Source of the DNA: a virus | Reading direction: 5' to 3' (one strand) | DNA: 64,000 bases | IMG/VR virus record: IMGVR_UViG_3300042562_001157 | Coordinates: 1-64,000 of that record | Shown here: in pieces, positions 29,712 through 38,012 of the stretch | How the letters are laid out: the number at the start of each line of letters is the position of its first letter | Numbering within the stretch: the first letter of the stretch is position 1 | Made by a program: the position numbers and the translations under genes | The notes under the pieces: model-generated | What the model saw: the letters and a program-made list of their open reading frames with translations, nothing else | Database searches by the model: none | Told to the model about the DNA's origin: nothing

Positions 29712-30446
29712 ATGCCAAAAATATATGAAGTAGGTGGTTGTGTTAGAGATGAATTGATGGGTGTGGAAACAAACGACATCGATTTTACATTTGTCTTAGA
29801 CAATTTGAATCGAACCGTAGAGGAGGGATTCCAAATAATGACTGATTGGCTATTACATAAGGAATTTACTATTTTCTTAAGTACACCCGACTGTTTTACT
29901 ATTAGGGCAAAGTTCCCTAAAGATCACTTCCATTATGGTTTGGTTGCAGATTTTGTTCTCGCAAGAAAAGAGGTGGGATATGTTGAAGGTACAAGAAAAC
30001 CTATTTTAGAATTGGGTAGGTTGGAAGATGATTTGGTTCGTAGAGACTTTACGTTGAACGCATTGGCGAAAGATGAGAACGGTGCAATTATAGATTTGTT
30101 CGATGGTATTTGGGCATTAGAAAATAAACTACTGTTAACTCCATTAGATGCAAGAGTAACTATGTTAGATGATCCATTAAGATTGATTAGGGCATTTAGA
30201 TTCTCAATCACCAAAGGTTTTGAGATATCACCTACGATTTGGGAGACTTGTTTAATGGATAGTGTTGTAGATAAATTAGAGCTGGTAGTATCAAAGGAAA
30301 GAATCAGAGAAGAACTTTTAAAGATGTTAAAACACGATACGTTAAAGTCTTTGGAATTGTTTTCTAGAATAAAAACAGTTAACCCTAAAATTTTGGACAT
30401 TATGTTTGGTGGGGATATGTGGTTAAAACCAACATTTGAAAAATAA
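29712..30446 (+). CDS. CCA-adding tRNA nucleotidyltransferase / poly(A) polymerase family
   Basis: 244 aa from the ATG at 29712. Class II nucleotidyltransferase head: EVGGCVRDELMG, then NDIDFTF (catalytic D-x-D), ending in RRDFTLNALA and DDPLRLIRAFRF. It would add or repair 3' CCA. That fits, because 24 of the 25 clear tRNAs here lack an encoded CCA. Shorter than bacterial enzymes (about 400 aa), so part of the C-terminal helical tail is missing. Confidence 0.9.
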   Translation: MPKIYEVGGCVRDELMGVETNDIDFTFVLDNLNRTVEEGFQIMTDWLLHKEFTIFLSTPDCFTIRAKFPKDHFHYGLVADFVLARKEVGYVEGTRKPILELGRLEDDLVRRDFTLNALAKDENGAIIDLFDGIWALENKLLLTPLDARVTMLDDPLRLIRAFRFSITKGFEISPTIWETCLMDSVVDKLELVVSKERIREELLKMLKHDTLKSLELFSRIKTVNPKILDIMFGGDMWLKPTFEK

Positions 30447-30450
30447 GGAT

Positions 30451-31506
30451 ATGAAAGAGATACTTAAAAAATATGAAGAGGATGGATTGTTATACAGACA
30501 ATCCCATCAGACATTGGATTTAGATATTTGGAATTATTCTGAAAAGGTTCAGTACGAAGGACTATGGGATGACATCACATTAATGTGTCGTGGATTAGTT
30601 ACAAACTCTAATGGGGATATTGTGGCAAGACCATTCCGTAAATTCTTTAACATAGAAGAGGGTAGACATACACCTACAGAACAATTTAGTGTCTACGAAA
30701 AGATGGATGGTTCTTTGGGTATTCTATTTTCTTATAATGATGTTTGGGTTTTGGCGACTAGAGGTTCCTTTACTTCTGATCAGGCAGTTAAAGGGTTTGA
30801 GATGTTGAAGAACTATGGCTATGAGAAACTTCATAAAGATTATACATATCTGTTTGAGATAATATATGATGAGAATCGTATTGTGGTAAAATACTCATTT
30901 GAGGATTTGGTTTTATTGGGTATGATAGAAACTAAAACTGGTTATGAAGTTGATTTATGTAATGAAGAGAATGATATCAGATTAAAAAATTTAATAACTA
31001 ATATTGGTTTTAAGGTAGTAAAACAATACGATGGTATAAAAGACTATTCATTATTGAAGGGAATGATAGGAGACGATGAAGAAGGTTTCGTTGTTCAGTT
31101 CTCTAACGGTGATAGGATGAAAGTTAAGGGTGAGGAGTATCTTCGTCTACATAAGATAATGACTAACGTATCTACCACTGCAATATGGGAAATGTTAAGT
31201 GAGGGTAAAGATGTGTTGGAGTTATTAAAAGATGTACCAGATGAATTCTACAATAAAATTAAATTATATGTTAGTTCTTTAAACTATGGGTATTACCAAT
31301 ACTGGAATCAATTAGGTAAAACATATGATTACTTTAGGTTTGGTAAATATGGTGACATAGAAGTGGAACCGACTAAGAAAGAGTTTGCGGAATTTATTAA
31401 AGATAAACACCCAATCGTTAAGGCAATAATGTTTGCGATGTGGGATGGAAAAGATTATGATAAGATTATTTGGAAGGCACTTAAACCAGAATTTAAAAAG
31501 TTATGA
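30451..31506 (+). CDS. RNA ligase
   Basis: 351 aa. Nucleotidyltransferase motifs in order: YEKMDGSLGIL (motif I with Lys84 as the adenylation site), ATRGSF (motif Ia/III region), YLFEIIY (motif III/IIIa), EEGFVVQF (IV) and MKVKGEEY (V). The pattern is of the T4 Rnl1-like group, which seals broken tRNAs after host anticodon nucleases. Next to the CCA enzyme and a P-loop kinase-like gene, this suggests a tRNA repair module. The ATG at 30451 is preferred over an upstream TTG. Confidence 0.9.
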   Translation: MKEILKKYEEDGLLYRQSHQTLDLDIWNYSEKVQYEGLWDDITLMCRGLVTNSNGDIVARPFRKFFNIEEGRHTPTEQFSVYEKMDGSLGILFSYNDVWVLATRGSFTSDQAVKGFEMLKNYGYEKLHKDYTYLFEIIYDENRIVVKYSFEDLVLLGMIETKTGYEVDLCNEENDIRLKNLITNIGFKVVKQYDGIKDYSLLKGMIGDDEEGFVVQFSNGDRMKVKGEEYLRLHKIMTNVSTTAIWEMLSEGKDVLELLKDVPDEFYNKIKLYVSSLNYGYYQYWNQLGKTYDYFRFGKYGDIEVEPTKKEFAEFIKDKHPIVKAIMFAMWDGKDYDKIIWKALKPEFKKL

Positions 31507-32153
31507 TAGATAATATAGAATTAATTAAACCGTTATTAAATTTCACAGAAAAAGGTGACTTTTATATGTTGTATGTCTTTAAAAGAAAGAAGGATCAACC
31601 AGAAGGTGAAAGAGATAACCACCAATCAGTTCGTACTATCAAAACTTATTGTATTGATTCGGTAGAACATTTAGAAAGAAGATACGATGAGGTAAAACAA
31701 TTATGTGAGATGTTTAAGGCTAGGGCATACATTCACGTTCAGAAACAAAATCATAATGATGTTTCTTTGAATATGTTGTCATTACTTGCGGAACGTATTA
31801 GAGACGGTGTGACAAATCAGAAAGGTTTGTTTGATTCTGTTGTTGGACAAATTAAAACACAGGAGAAGAGATGGATTGTAGATGTAGATGGTGAACACCT
31901 TTATAGTCCTGTGATGATAGCATTTATTGAATATAAATGTGATCCAATTACCAAAGTTAAATTTGACGAGGTAGGAATGCCAATTGGACATGAAGTTGGA
32001 CCCAAAATAGAGGCAATTATACCAACTAAAAATGGACACCATTTAATCACAAAAAAGTTCGATGTAAAGAAGTTCAAAGATAAGTATCCTGACGTAGACA
32101 TACAAAAAAAGAACCCAACATTACTTTTTTTACCTGATTGTTTGGATAATTAA
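31503..32153 (+). CDS. Conserved phage protein in the RNA-repair operon
   Basis: 216 aa. Notable segments: RRYDEVKQLCEMFKARAYIH, KRWIVDVDGEH and IPTKNGHHLITKKFD. The last two look vaguely like a D-x-D/H-x-H metal site, as in primase-like folds, but this is weak. Overlaps the ligase by 4 nt. Confidence 0.82.
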   Translation: MIDNIELIKPLLNFTEKGDFYMLYVFKRKKDQPEGERDNHQSVRTIKTYCIDSVEHLERRYDEVKQLCEMFKARAYIHVQKQNHNDVSLNMLSLLAERIRDGVTNQKGLFDSVVGQIKTQEKRWIVDVDGEHLYSPVMIAFIEYKCDPITKVKFDEVGMPIGHEVGPKIEAIIPTKNGHHLITKKFDVKKFKDKYPDVDIQKKNPTLLFLPDCLDN

Positions 32154-32176
32154 AAATTAATCATTACTTTTACAAT

Positions 32177-32833
32177 ATGAAATTAGTTTTAGAAAAAGGT
32201 CAACGTATATTTTTTACAAGTGACACACATTACAATCACGCTAATATTTGTTCTGCGACTACAACTTGGGTTGGTGCGGAGAATCTAACTCGTAAGTTTA
32301 AGTCTCTTAGTCAGATGAATGATGCATTGGTGAATAATATTAATGAAGTTGTTGGTGAAAATGATGTGTTAGTCCATTTAGGCGATTGGAGTTTTGGTGG
32401 GTTTGAAAAAATTTCTGAATTCCGTAATCGTATTGTCTGTAAGAACATTCATTTAACGTATGGTAATCACGATCACCATATTCGTAATAATAAAGAAGAC
32501 ATAAAGGATATCTTCAGTTCTACACACGATTATTTGTTTTTAGATATTCGTCGCCCATCTATTGTTGGTAAAGGACAAATGGATAAATACTCTTTTGTGT
32601 GTATGCACTATCCAATTGCGTCTTGGGATAGTATGAATGACGGTGTAATTCATTTACACGGTCACGTACATTTACCACCTAATTTACGATTGGGTGAGGG
32701 TAAATCATTAGATGTTGGAGTAGACGGTAACAACTTACACCCAATATCTTTGGACGAGGTTTTATCTATCGTTAAAAACCAACCTATTAGAAAATTATCC
32801 TTACCAAAGGATCATCACGAAAAAAGAATTTAA
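32177..32833 (+). CDS. Calcineurin-like phosphoesterase
   Basis: 218 aa. FTSDTHYNHANI, LGDWSFGG, TYGNHDHH, CMHYPIASWD and LHGHVHLPP give the full metal site. This subfamily is common in phages and bacteria; the substrate is unknown. Second phosphoesterase in the window (see 21680), placed between the RNA ligase and kinase-like genes. Confidence 0.92.
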   Translation: MKLVLEKGQRIFFTSDTHYNHANICSATTTWVGAENLTRKFKSLSQMNDALVNNINEVVGENDVLVHLGDWSFGGFEKISEFRNRIVCKNIHLTYGNHDHHIRNNKEDIKDIFSSTHDYLFLDIRRPSIVGKGQMDKYSFVCMHYPIASWDSMNDGVIHLHGHVHLPPNLRLGEGKSLDVGVDGNNLHPISLDEVLSIVKNQPIRKLSLPKDHHEKRI

Positions 32834-32848
32834 ATTAAATTAATATAT

Positions 32849-33031
32849 ATGAGTAGAGAAAGTAGTTCTAGTGGAATTGGAATCGGGATGGTTCTTTTCC
32901 TTATTTTTATGGTTTTAAAATTGACAAACCATATTGATTGGAGTTGGTGGTGGATCACAAGTCCTTTGTGGATACCATTCTTATTATTCATTATCTTTTT
33001 GGTGATAGGTTATTTAATTTTAAAACGATGA
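32849..33031 (+). CDS. Small two-helix membrane protein
   Basis: 60 aa. MSRESSSSGIGIGMVLFLIF, then LTNHIDWSWWWITSPLWIPF and a final hydrophobic helix. Matches a short phage membrane protein family (Fragile-X-F-like), function unknown. Overlaps the next ATG by 4 nt. Confidence 0.82.
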   Translation: MSRESSSSGIGIGMVLFLIFMVLKLTNHIDWSWWWITSPLWIPFLLFIIFLVIGYLILKR

Positions 33032-33450
33032 GTGAAAAAATTTTATATATTGTAAGAGGTGTACCTGGTTCAGGTAAATCTACATTCGCTAAAAGATTAG
33101 TGGGAGACGATTTCTTAGTTTGTGAGGCAGACAAATATTTTGTCGATAAAGAAACTGGGGAGTATAATTTTGATTTTACCAAAATCAAAGATGCCCATAA
33201 ATTTTGTCAGGATACTGTCGAAACATATATGAAGGATTCGTTGGTTAATGATAACTTCTACAGAGAGATTGCCGTTTCGAATACCTTCACACAAGAATGG
33301 GAAATGGATCGTTATTATGAGTTGGCGAAACAATATGAATATAAAGTGTTTTCAATAATCGTAGAGAACAGACATAATGGTATAAATGAACACGGTGTAC
33401 CTGAAGACAAAATTCAGATAATGAAAGACAGATTTGAAATAAGTCTATAA
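33028..33450 (+). CDS. P-loop kinase-like protein
   Basis: 140 aa. Walker A GVPGSGKST near the N-terminus, then FLVCEADKYF as a Walker-B-like strand. Resembles phage AAA/polynucleotide kinase-type ATP-binding proteins. With the RNA ligase three genes upstream, an RNA 5'-kinase role is plausible but unproven. The start at 33028 overlaps the membrane protein stop (ATGA). Confidence 0.85.
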   Translation: MSEKILYIVRGVPGSGKSTFAKRLVGDDFLVCEADKYFVDKETGEYNFDFTKIKDAHKFCQDTVETYMKDSLVNDNFYREIAVSNTFTQEWEMDRYYELAKQYEYKVFSIIVENRHNGINEHGVPEDKIQIMKDRFEISL

Positions 33451-33499
33451 AATACTTTACTATGTGGTGGAGTATTATATAATTAAATAAAAAAATATT

Positions 33500-33925
33500 A
33501 TGAGTAAAGTTGAACTAAATAAGAGTGTAACAGTCCATTACACAGGAAGATTAGAGGACGGAACAGTATTCGATTCATCACTAAGTGAAGGAAGAGAACC
33601 ATTAAGAACTATTTTAGGTCAAGGTAATTTAATTCCTGGTTTTGAAAAAGGTATTTTAGATAAAAGTGTTGGTGATAAAGTCACCGTAGAAATTGAACCT
33701 TCAGATGCGTATGGAGAATACTTAGATGGTTTAGTGACTACGTTAGAGAAAGGTAGATTCCCTATGGGTGTCAGTGTTGGTGACGTTTTACAATCTGAGA
33801 GTGAAAGAGGTACTATGGTGGTAACTGTTACAGAAATTACTGATGATGGTGTTACAATAGACGCTAATCACCCTATGGCTGGTAAAAAACTAATTTTTGA
33901 TATTGAAATTCTAGAGGTAGAATAA
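33500..33925 (+). CDS. FKBP-type peptidyl-prolyl isomerase (SlyD-like)
   Basis: 141 aa. VTVHYTGRLEDGTVFDSS, LIPGFEKGILDKSVGDK and the inserted-in-flap region ending in DANHPMAGKKLIFDIEI match SlyD-type FKBPs. It would catalyse proline isomerisation and may assist folding of phage proteins alongside DnaJ. The His-rich SlyD tail is absent. Confidence 0.94.
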   Translation: MSKVELNKSVTVHYTGRLEDGTVFDSSLSEGREPLRTILGQGNLIPGFEKGILDKSVGDKVTVEIEPSDAYGEYLDGLVTTLEKGRFPMGVSVGDVLQSESERGTMVVTVTEITDDGVTIDANHPMAGKKLIFDIEILEVE

Positions 33926-33991
33926 TTTTATTAGGGGTATTGACATTGTAGATTTTTTTCATTAACATTATAAAAAATTAATAATCACATT

Positions 33992-34192
33992 ATGAAAAAC
34001 GTCAAAAAAGTGTCTCAAAAGGCAGTTAAAAACAGAGAAGAGGAATTACTTTCTCTATTCGGACCCTCTAAAACAAATGTCCCTACAGAATCATTAAGTT
34101 ACATTAGAAAAAATCCTAAAAGATTTGTTCAAAAGATAACTCAAATTTATGGACTTAATTCTGTAGTTAAGTGGGTAGGTGAGAAAGCCTAA
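33992..34192 (+). CDS. Small basic protein
   Basis: 66 aa, Lys-rich (MKNVKKVSQKAVKNREEELL...). Central SYIRKNPKRFVQKITQIYGL could bind nucleic acid. No family recognised. Confidence 0.72.
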   Translation: MKNVKKVSQKAVKNREEELLSLFGPSKTNVPTESLSYIRKNPKRFVQKITQIYGLNSVVKWVGEKA

Positions 34193-34214
34193 TTCTCTAA
34201 AGTTTTTGTTTGAA

Positions 34215-34242
34215 GGGGGGGTACATTTTGTACCCCCCTTTT
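34215..34242 (+). terminator. Intrinsic terminator
   Basis: GGGGGGGTAC/GTACCCCCC hairpin with T run, one of the strongest in the window. Confidence 0.92.
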
Positions 34243-34280
34243 ATATTTATATAATAATAAAAAGATAAAAAATAAAAAAA

Positions 34281-34571
34281 ATGAATTTAGATGAAATTTT
34301 AAAATCCGATAAACCAGTTTTGGTTGATTTTTGGGCGGCTTGGTGTGGTCCATGTAAAATGATGAACCCAGTGATAGAACAAGTGAAAAGTAAAAATGAA
34401 AACTTAGAGGTTGTTAAAGTTAATGTTGACGAGGAAAGGGAATTGGCAGTTAAATACCAAATAAGAAGTATACCAACATTAGTATTATTTAAAGAAGGTA
34501 AACCAATATGGAGAAATAGTGGTGTACTTAATGAACAAATGTTAACAGATAGAATAAAAGAAGTACTTTAA
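34281..34571 (+). CDS. Thioredoxin
   Basis: 96 aa, whole thioredoxin fold. Active site WCGPC within DFWAAWCGPCKMM, cis-Pro in SIPTLVLFKEGK. May supply reducing power, for example to ribonucleotide reductase, or act as a polymerase processivity factor as in T7. Neither partner is in the window. Confidence 0.96.
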   Translation: MNLDEILKSDKPVLVDFWAAWCGPCKMMNPVIEQVKSKNENLEVVKVNVDEERELAVKYQIRSIPTLVLFKEGKPIWRNSGVLNEQMLTDRIKEVL

Positions 34572-34577
34572 AATAAA

Positions 34578-34599
34578 ACCCACTGATGTGGGTTTTTTT
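34578..34599 (+). terminator. Intrinsic terminator
   Basis: ACCCAC/GTGGGT hairpin with T run after the thioredoxin gene. Confidence 0.9.
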
Positions 34600-34670
34600 A
34601 TTTTATAGAATATTTATAGATAATAACAATAATAAAGTTTTTTTGTGTGAGAAAATTAATACAAAAAATT

Positions 34671-34961
34671 ATGAAAATCTTTAAAGATATTCTAACAGAA
34701 AAAGGAATATATTCTCAAAGTAGAATATATCTGTTATGGGCGATTATTGCTTACTATGTTACATTAGGTGTATTATTGGTTGCTGGTATGAATAAAACTA
34801 CTCAGTTAGATATTGAAAAATTTAAAATTATTATTGATGCACTTGAATATGCAATGGTTCTTTTTGCAGGATATACCTTCGGTGGTAAATTCTTAGGGGT
34901 TATTAAAACTATTGGTACTCATAGAAAAGACAATAAAAAAGAAGAAGAAGAAGGTAATTAA
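34671..34961 (+). CDS. Membrane protein with leader-like N-terminus
   Basis: 96 aa from the ATG at 34671 (a GTG at 34647 is also in frame). N-terminus MKIFKDILTEKGIYSQSRIY, then two transmembrane helices (LLWAIIAYYVTLGVLLVAGM and ALEYAMVLFAGYTFGGKFLG) and a charged tail. The ILTE stretch echoes the leader of neighbouring genes. Holin-like topology, unproven. Confidence 0.78.
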   Translation: MKIFKDILTEKGIYSQSRIYLLWAIIAYYVTLGVLLVAGMNKTTQLDIEKFKIIIDALEYAMVLFAGYTFGGKFLGVIKTIGTHRKDNKKEEEEGN

Positions 34962-34962
34962 A

Positions 34963-35577
34963 ATGAAAATTAGGTTAACAGAGAATCAATATAAAAGACT
35001 ACTTAAAGAAAATGATAAAGAATTTTTGAGTGGTGACGTTGATTTTACCAATATTGATAATAAAGTTACACCTGTTATTGCAAAAATATTCATAGTATTA
35101 AAAAATAAAAACTTTGAACCTAGTGGTGATTACCTCAGAATGAAAAATCCTATAGAGTCCCAATCATTCAGAAAGATTGCAGAAGAGTTAAGAACTTTGA
35201 CTGGATATGAAAACGATGAAGTTATATTACTAACACATAATTATAGTACTGTTATATGGGAAAATATTAATAATACTGATGATTGGAAATCTTTGGTGGG
35301 AATACCTTTAGAATATTACGGTAAAATGAATCTCCCACATTCAGTAAGTTGGACAGGATATTTAACTGGTTACGGTAGTGGTAGTATATCTGCATACGCA
35401 TCTAGTTATGAAAATTTTCAAGAAAAGATAGATGGTGGGGATGTTGAGATAGATTATGAAAATGGTGAAATCGATTATGATGATCGAGACATACATTGGG
35501 AGAGAAATTATGATTGGGACTATGAGAATCTAAGTGAAATAGATTTTGATTTAGATAGTATATACTTTAATGGGTAA
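34963..35577 (+). CDS. Leader-motif protein, paralogous family
   Basis: 204 aa from the ATG at 34963, which gives MKIRLTENQYKRLLKENDKE. After the leader comes a helical domain (VTPVIAKIFIVLKNKNF...) similar in layout to the proteins at 35580, 41908 and 48256, and an acidic Tyr/Asp-rich C-terminus. Candidate virion-internal protein (inference). Next gene starts 2 nt after. Confidence 0.82.
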   Translation: MKIRLTENQYKRLLKENDKEFLSGDVDFTNIDNKVTPVIAKIFIVLKNKNFEPSGDYLRMKNPIESQSFRKIAEELRTLTGYENDEVILLTHNYSTVIWENINNTDDWKSLVGIPLEYYGKMNLPHSVSWTGYLTGYGSGSISAYASSYENFQEKIDGGDVEIDYENGEIDYDDRDIHWERNYDWDYENLSEIDFDLDSIYFNG

Positions 35578-35579
35578 TT

Positions 35580-36152
35580 ATGAAAATAAAATTAACCGAA
35601 ACACAATACAACAGATTACTTACTGAAGATAAAAACTACGGTAGGTTAGGGGACACCTTCCAACAATATATGGTTAGGGTATTTAAATTATTAGGTAAGA
35701 AAAACTTATCTGACGAGGGAATGAAAAAAATAATTAAAGGGGATTTAGGTTTGTCTGATCATGAAACTAATATCCTTTTATATAACTATAAAAATAAATT
35801 CCGACCATTACCTATCACAGAATATGATAGTCTAATTGGGGAACCAATAGAATTTGTAGGTACATATAAAATTGCAGTTAATATGCCAACAGTAGTATCT
35901 TGTAGGACATATATAGATGGATTTGTTGAAGTTACTGCCAATTCAAAAGAAGATGCAATAAATAAGGTAGAAAATGGTACTTATGAAAGAATGTATTTAG
36001 ATACGAATTCTTTAGATTTTATGAATCCTGAATTAGATTTTGATTTACCTGATGATGGAGAAATAATGGAGGAGATGACATTAGATAATTTTAGAGATGT
36101 GGATTGGAGTGATGAAGATGAGGTTGATTGGAGAGTAAATTTAAAAATATGA
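35580..36152 (+). CDS. Leader-motif protein, paralogous family
   Basis: 190 aa. MKIKLTETQYNRLLTEDKNY, then FQQYMVRVFKLLGKKNLSDE and a DLGLSDHETNILLYNYKNKF segment like its paralogs, followed by a beta-rich acidic part. Function unknown. Confidence 0.84.
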   Translation: MKIKLTETQYNRLLTEDKNYGRLGDTFQQYMVRVFKLLGKKNLSDEGMKKIIKGDLGLSDHETNILLYNYKNKFRPLPITEYDSLIGEPIEFVGTYKIAVNMPTVVSCRTYIDGFVEVTANSKEDAINKVENGTYERMYLDTNSLDFMNPELDFDLPDDGEIMEEMTLDNFRDVDWSDEDEVDWRVNLKI

Positions 36153-36571
36153 AAATAATAATAACTGAAAGTCAATATAAAAAAGTTTTACTAAGAGAAT
36201 TTGGTGAAACCGTAAGTGATCCTAAGAAATGGTATAGAATGATACTTAAGTGGGTAGGTAATGATCCTAAAAGGTTAAGTTTTGATAGTAAGGAATATGA
36301 AACTATTGCCTACGATGATAAAGGTATATACTTAGGTTATTACGATAAAGAAGGTGGGTATGGTTTCGTTGTTACCGAATATGGTATCGGTGTAGATGAT
36401 TATACTGAAGAGATATTAGACGAAGAAGATGCGGCTGGTGGAGATGCACCTGCAGGTGGATCTTCTACAGTTTGGCCACTTACCGATGTTGGTAGAGGAC
36501 CTGCGAACCCTATAGATAGTACACCGTGGGGTGTAAGTCCGACTAGAGGGCCCGCAAATCAATTAACGTAA
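36149..36571 (+). CDS. Leader-motif protein
   Basis: 140 aa from the ATG at 36149 (overlapping the previous stop by 4 nt), which gives MKIIITESQYKKVLLREFGE. The middle is beta-rich with Tyr/Gly. The C-terminus is Gly/Pro/Ala-rich (GGDAPAGGSSTVWPL, RGPANPI, RGPANQLT), looking unstructured. Confidence 0.8.
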   Translation: MKIIITESQYKKVLLREFGETVSDPKKWYRMILKWVGNDPKRLSFDSKEYETIAYDDKGIYLGYYDKEGGYGFVVTEYGIGVDDYTEEILDEEDAAGGDAPAGGSSTVWPLTDVGRGPANPIDSTPWGVSPTRGPANQLT

Positions 36572-36578
36572 TTAAACG

Positions 36579-36683
36579 TTATTTACCGTTATTGTTTTGT
36601 GTGGTTTGTTGTGTAGTGGTTTGATTACTACTTTGTGCTGCTGGTTTAGCAACTGGTTTTTTGTTTTTACATCCGCATCCCAT
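36579..36683 (-). CDS. Small MGCGC protein
   Basis: 34 aa, MGCGCKNKKPVAKPAAQSSN and a Gln/Thr/Asn-rich tail. Short MGCGCK... proteins with paired cysteines near the start recur in large phages; function unknown. Minus strand in a plus-strand block. Confidence 0.65.
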   Translation of the reverse strand: MGCGCKNKKPVAKPAAQSSNQTTTQQTTQNNNGK

Positions 36684-36763
36684 AATTTCTAATGTTTTTT
36701 ATAGTATTATTTTAATATAAATATCATCTATTTTTTTTAATTGTAAATATTTCACACTAAAAA

Positions 36764-36795
36764 TTTGGTAGTTTGCGAAACATTGCCTATATTTG
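36764..36795 (+). promoter_or_regulatory. Promoter
   Basis: TTTGG at 36764-36768, 19-nt spacer, TATATTTG at 36788-36795, 15 nt before the ATG at 36811. Confidence 0.72.
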
Positions 36796-36810
36796 TAGAA
36801 AATATAACAT

Positions 36811-37821
36811 ATGAATTTAGATTTTTTGAAAGAAGTTTTGTCCCTACCATCAATATCTGGTGATGAAAGTATGGTTAGAGATTACATTATAGAGTTTGCA
36901 AAAACTAACGGCATAGAGTATTACACCGATAAAAAAGGTAATCTCTATCTCACTAAGGGTATGTTAGATTCTACGGACGAATATTTTCCTTGTGTCGTTT
37001 CCCATATGGACACCGTACATAGAACACATAGAAATCTAATTGAAAATAAAGTTAGGTTAACCATTAAAGAAGATAATCTAGGTGTGTTAACTGCACATCA
37101 CCCAGAAACGGATAAACAAACTGGTATTGGTGGTGATGATAAATGTGGTGTCTATGTTTGTTTAGAGTTATTCAACAACTTTGATAAATTAAAGGGTGCC
37201 TTTTTTGTTGAGGAAGAAATAGGGATGTTAGGTTCTAAGGAATCTGATGATAGATTCTTTGAGAATGTGGGATATGCAATCCAATTCGACGCACCATCAT
37301 CAAACTGGATAACGGAAGTATGTAGTGGTGTTAAATTATTCGATGAAGACTTTAAAACTGAGATTAAAGGTGTCTTAAATGAATCGGGTTACCATAAATT
37401 TAGTATTGACCCATTTACCGATGTTAATCAATTGGCTAAGAAATATGACTTTAACTGTTTGAATTTAGGTTGTGGTTATTACAGACAACACAGTGATTTG
37501 GAATTTGTAGTGATTAGTGAGGTTGAGGATTCTTTGGTTGCAGGTGTAAACCTTATTTCTAAATTAAGTAGCAAAAAATATATCCATAAAAAAGTTGAGG
37601 TTAAACCTATATTAAATGAAAGTTATGGTAATGGGTATTACAGTAATGTAGATTACGATAAATTTGGTGACTTCGATGACGATGTTTTTAAAGATGAGTT
37701 TGATGAGATGGGTGCAGAAGTCAGTGAAATGGTTATAACTATGTTTATTGGTGGTATTGGTGAGAAAGATATTTACGAAGAAGTTTCAAAGTACCTAAGA
37801 GACTATTATACTAATTATTAA
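36811..37821 (+). CDS. M20-like peptidase (PepT-like) with C-terminal extension
   Basis: 336 aa. Zinc motifs VVSHMDTVHR, TGIGGDDKCGVYV and FFVEEEIGMLGS mark an M20 aminopeptidase/tripeptidase-like enzyme. The dimerisation domain is short. After residue 267 the chain has LNES (268-271), then a Tyr/Asp-rich 65-residue tail not typical of M20 enzymes. The LNES may be a prohead-protease-type site (inference). Substrate unknown. Confidence 0.86.
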   Translation: MNLDFLKEVLSLPSISGDESMVRDYIIEFAKTNGIEYYTDKKGNLYLTKGMLDSTDEYFPCVVSHMDTVHRTHRNLIENKVRLTIKEDNLGVLTAHHPETDKQTGIGGDDKCGVYVCLELFNNFDKLKGAFFVEEEIGMLGSKESDDRFFENVGYAIQFDAPSSNWITEVCSGVKLFDEDFKTEIKGVLNESGYHKFSIDPFTDVNQLAKKYDFNCLNLGCGYYRQHSDLEFVVISEVEDSLVAGVNLISKLSSKKYIHKKVEVKPILNESYGNGYYSNVDYDKFGDFDDDVFKDEFDEMGAEVSEMVITMFIGGIGEKDIYEEVSKYLRDYYTNY

Positions 37822-37825
37822 TATT

Positions 37826-38011
37826 ATGTTTAATTTTGATTTTGACGAATTGGATAGAAGTCAAATTAGAACATTTGTTTTAATTGCAGTTTTAGTTTTT
37901 TTTAGTATTGTTGCAATACTTTTGATTTTCCCAATAATTTTTTATATAATTGTATTCTTAGGTATAGTAATACCATCTTATTTCCTTTATAAAAACTATA
38001 AAAATAAATAA
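37826..38011 (+). CDS. Small two-helix membrane protein
   Basis: 61 aa. Acidic start MFNFDFDELDRSQIRTFV, two adjoining hydrophobic helices, basic tail. Starts 4 nt after the peptidase and ends 1 nt before the next gene. Confidence 0.72.
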   Translation: MFNFDFDELDRSQIRTFVLIAVLVFFSIVAILLIFPIIFYIIVFLGIVIPSYFLYKNYKNK

Positions 38012-38012
38012 T

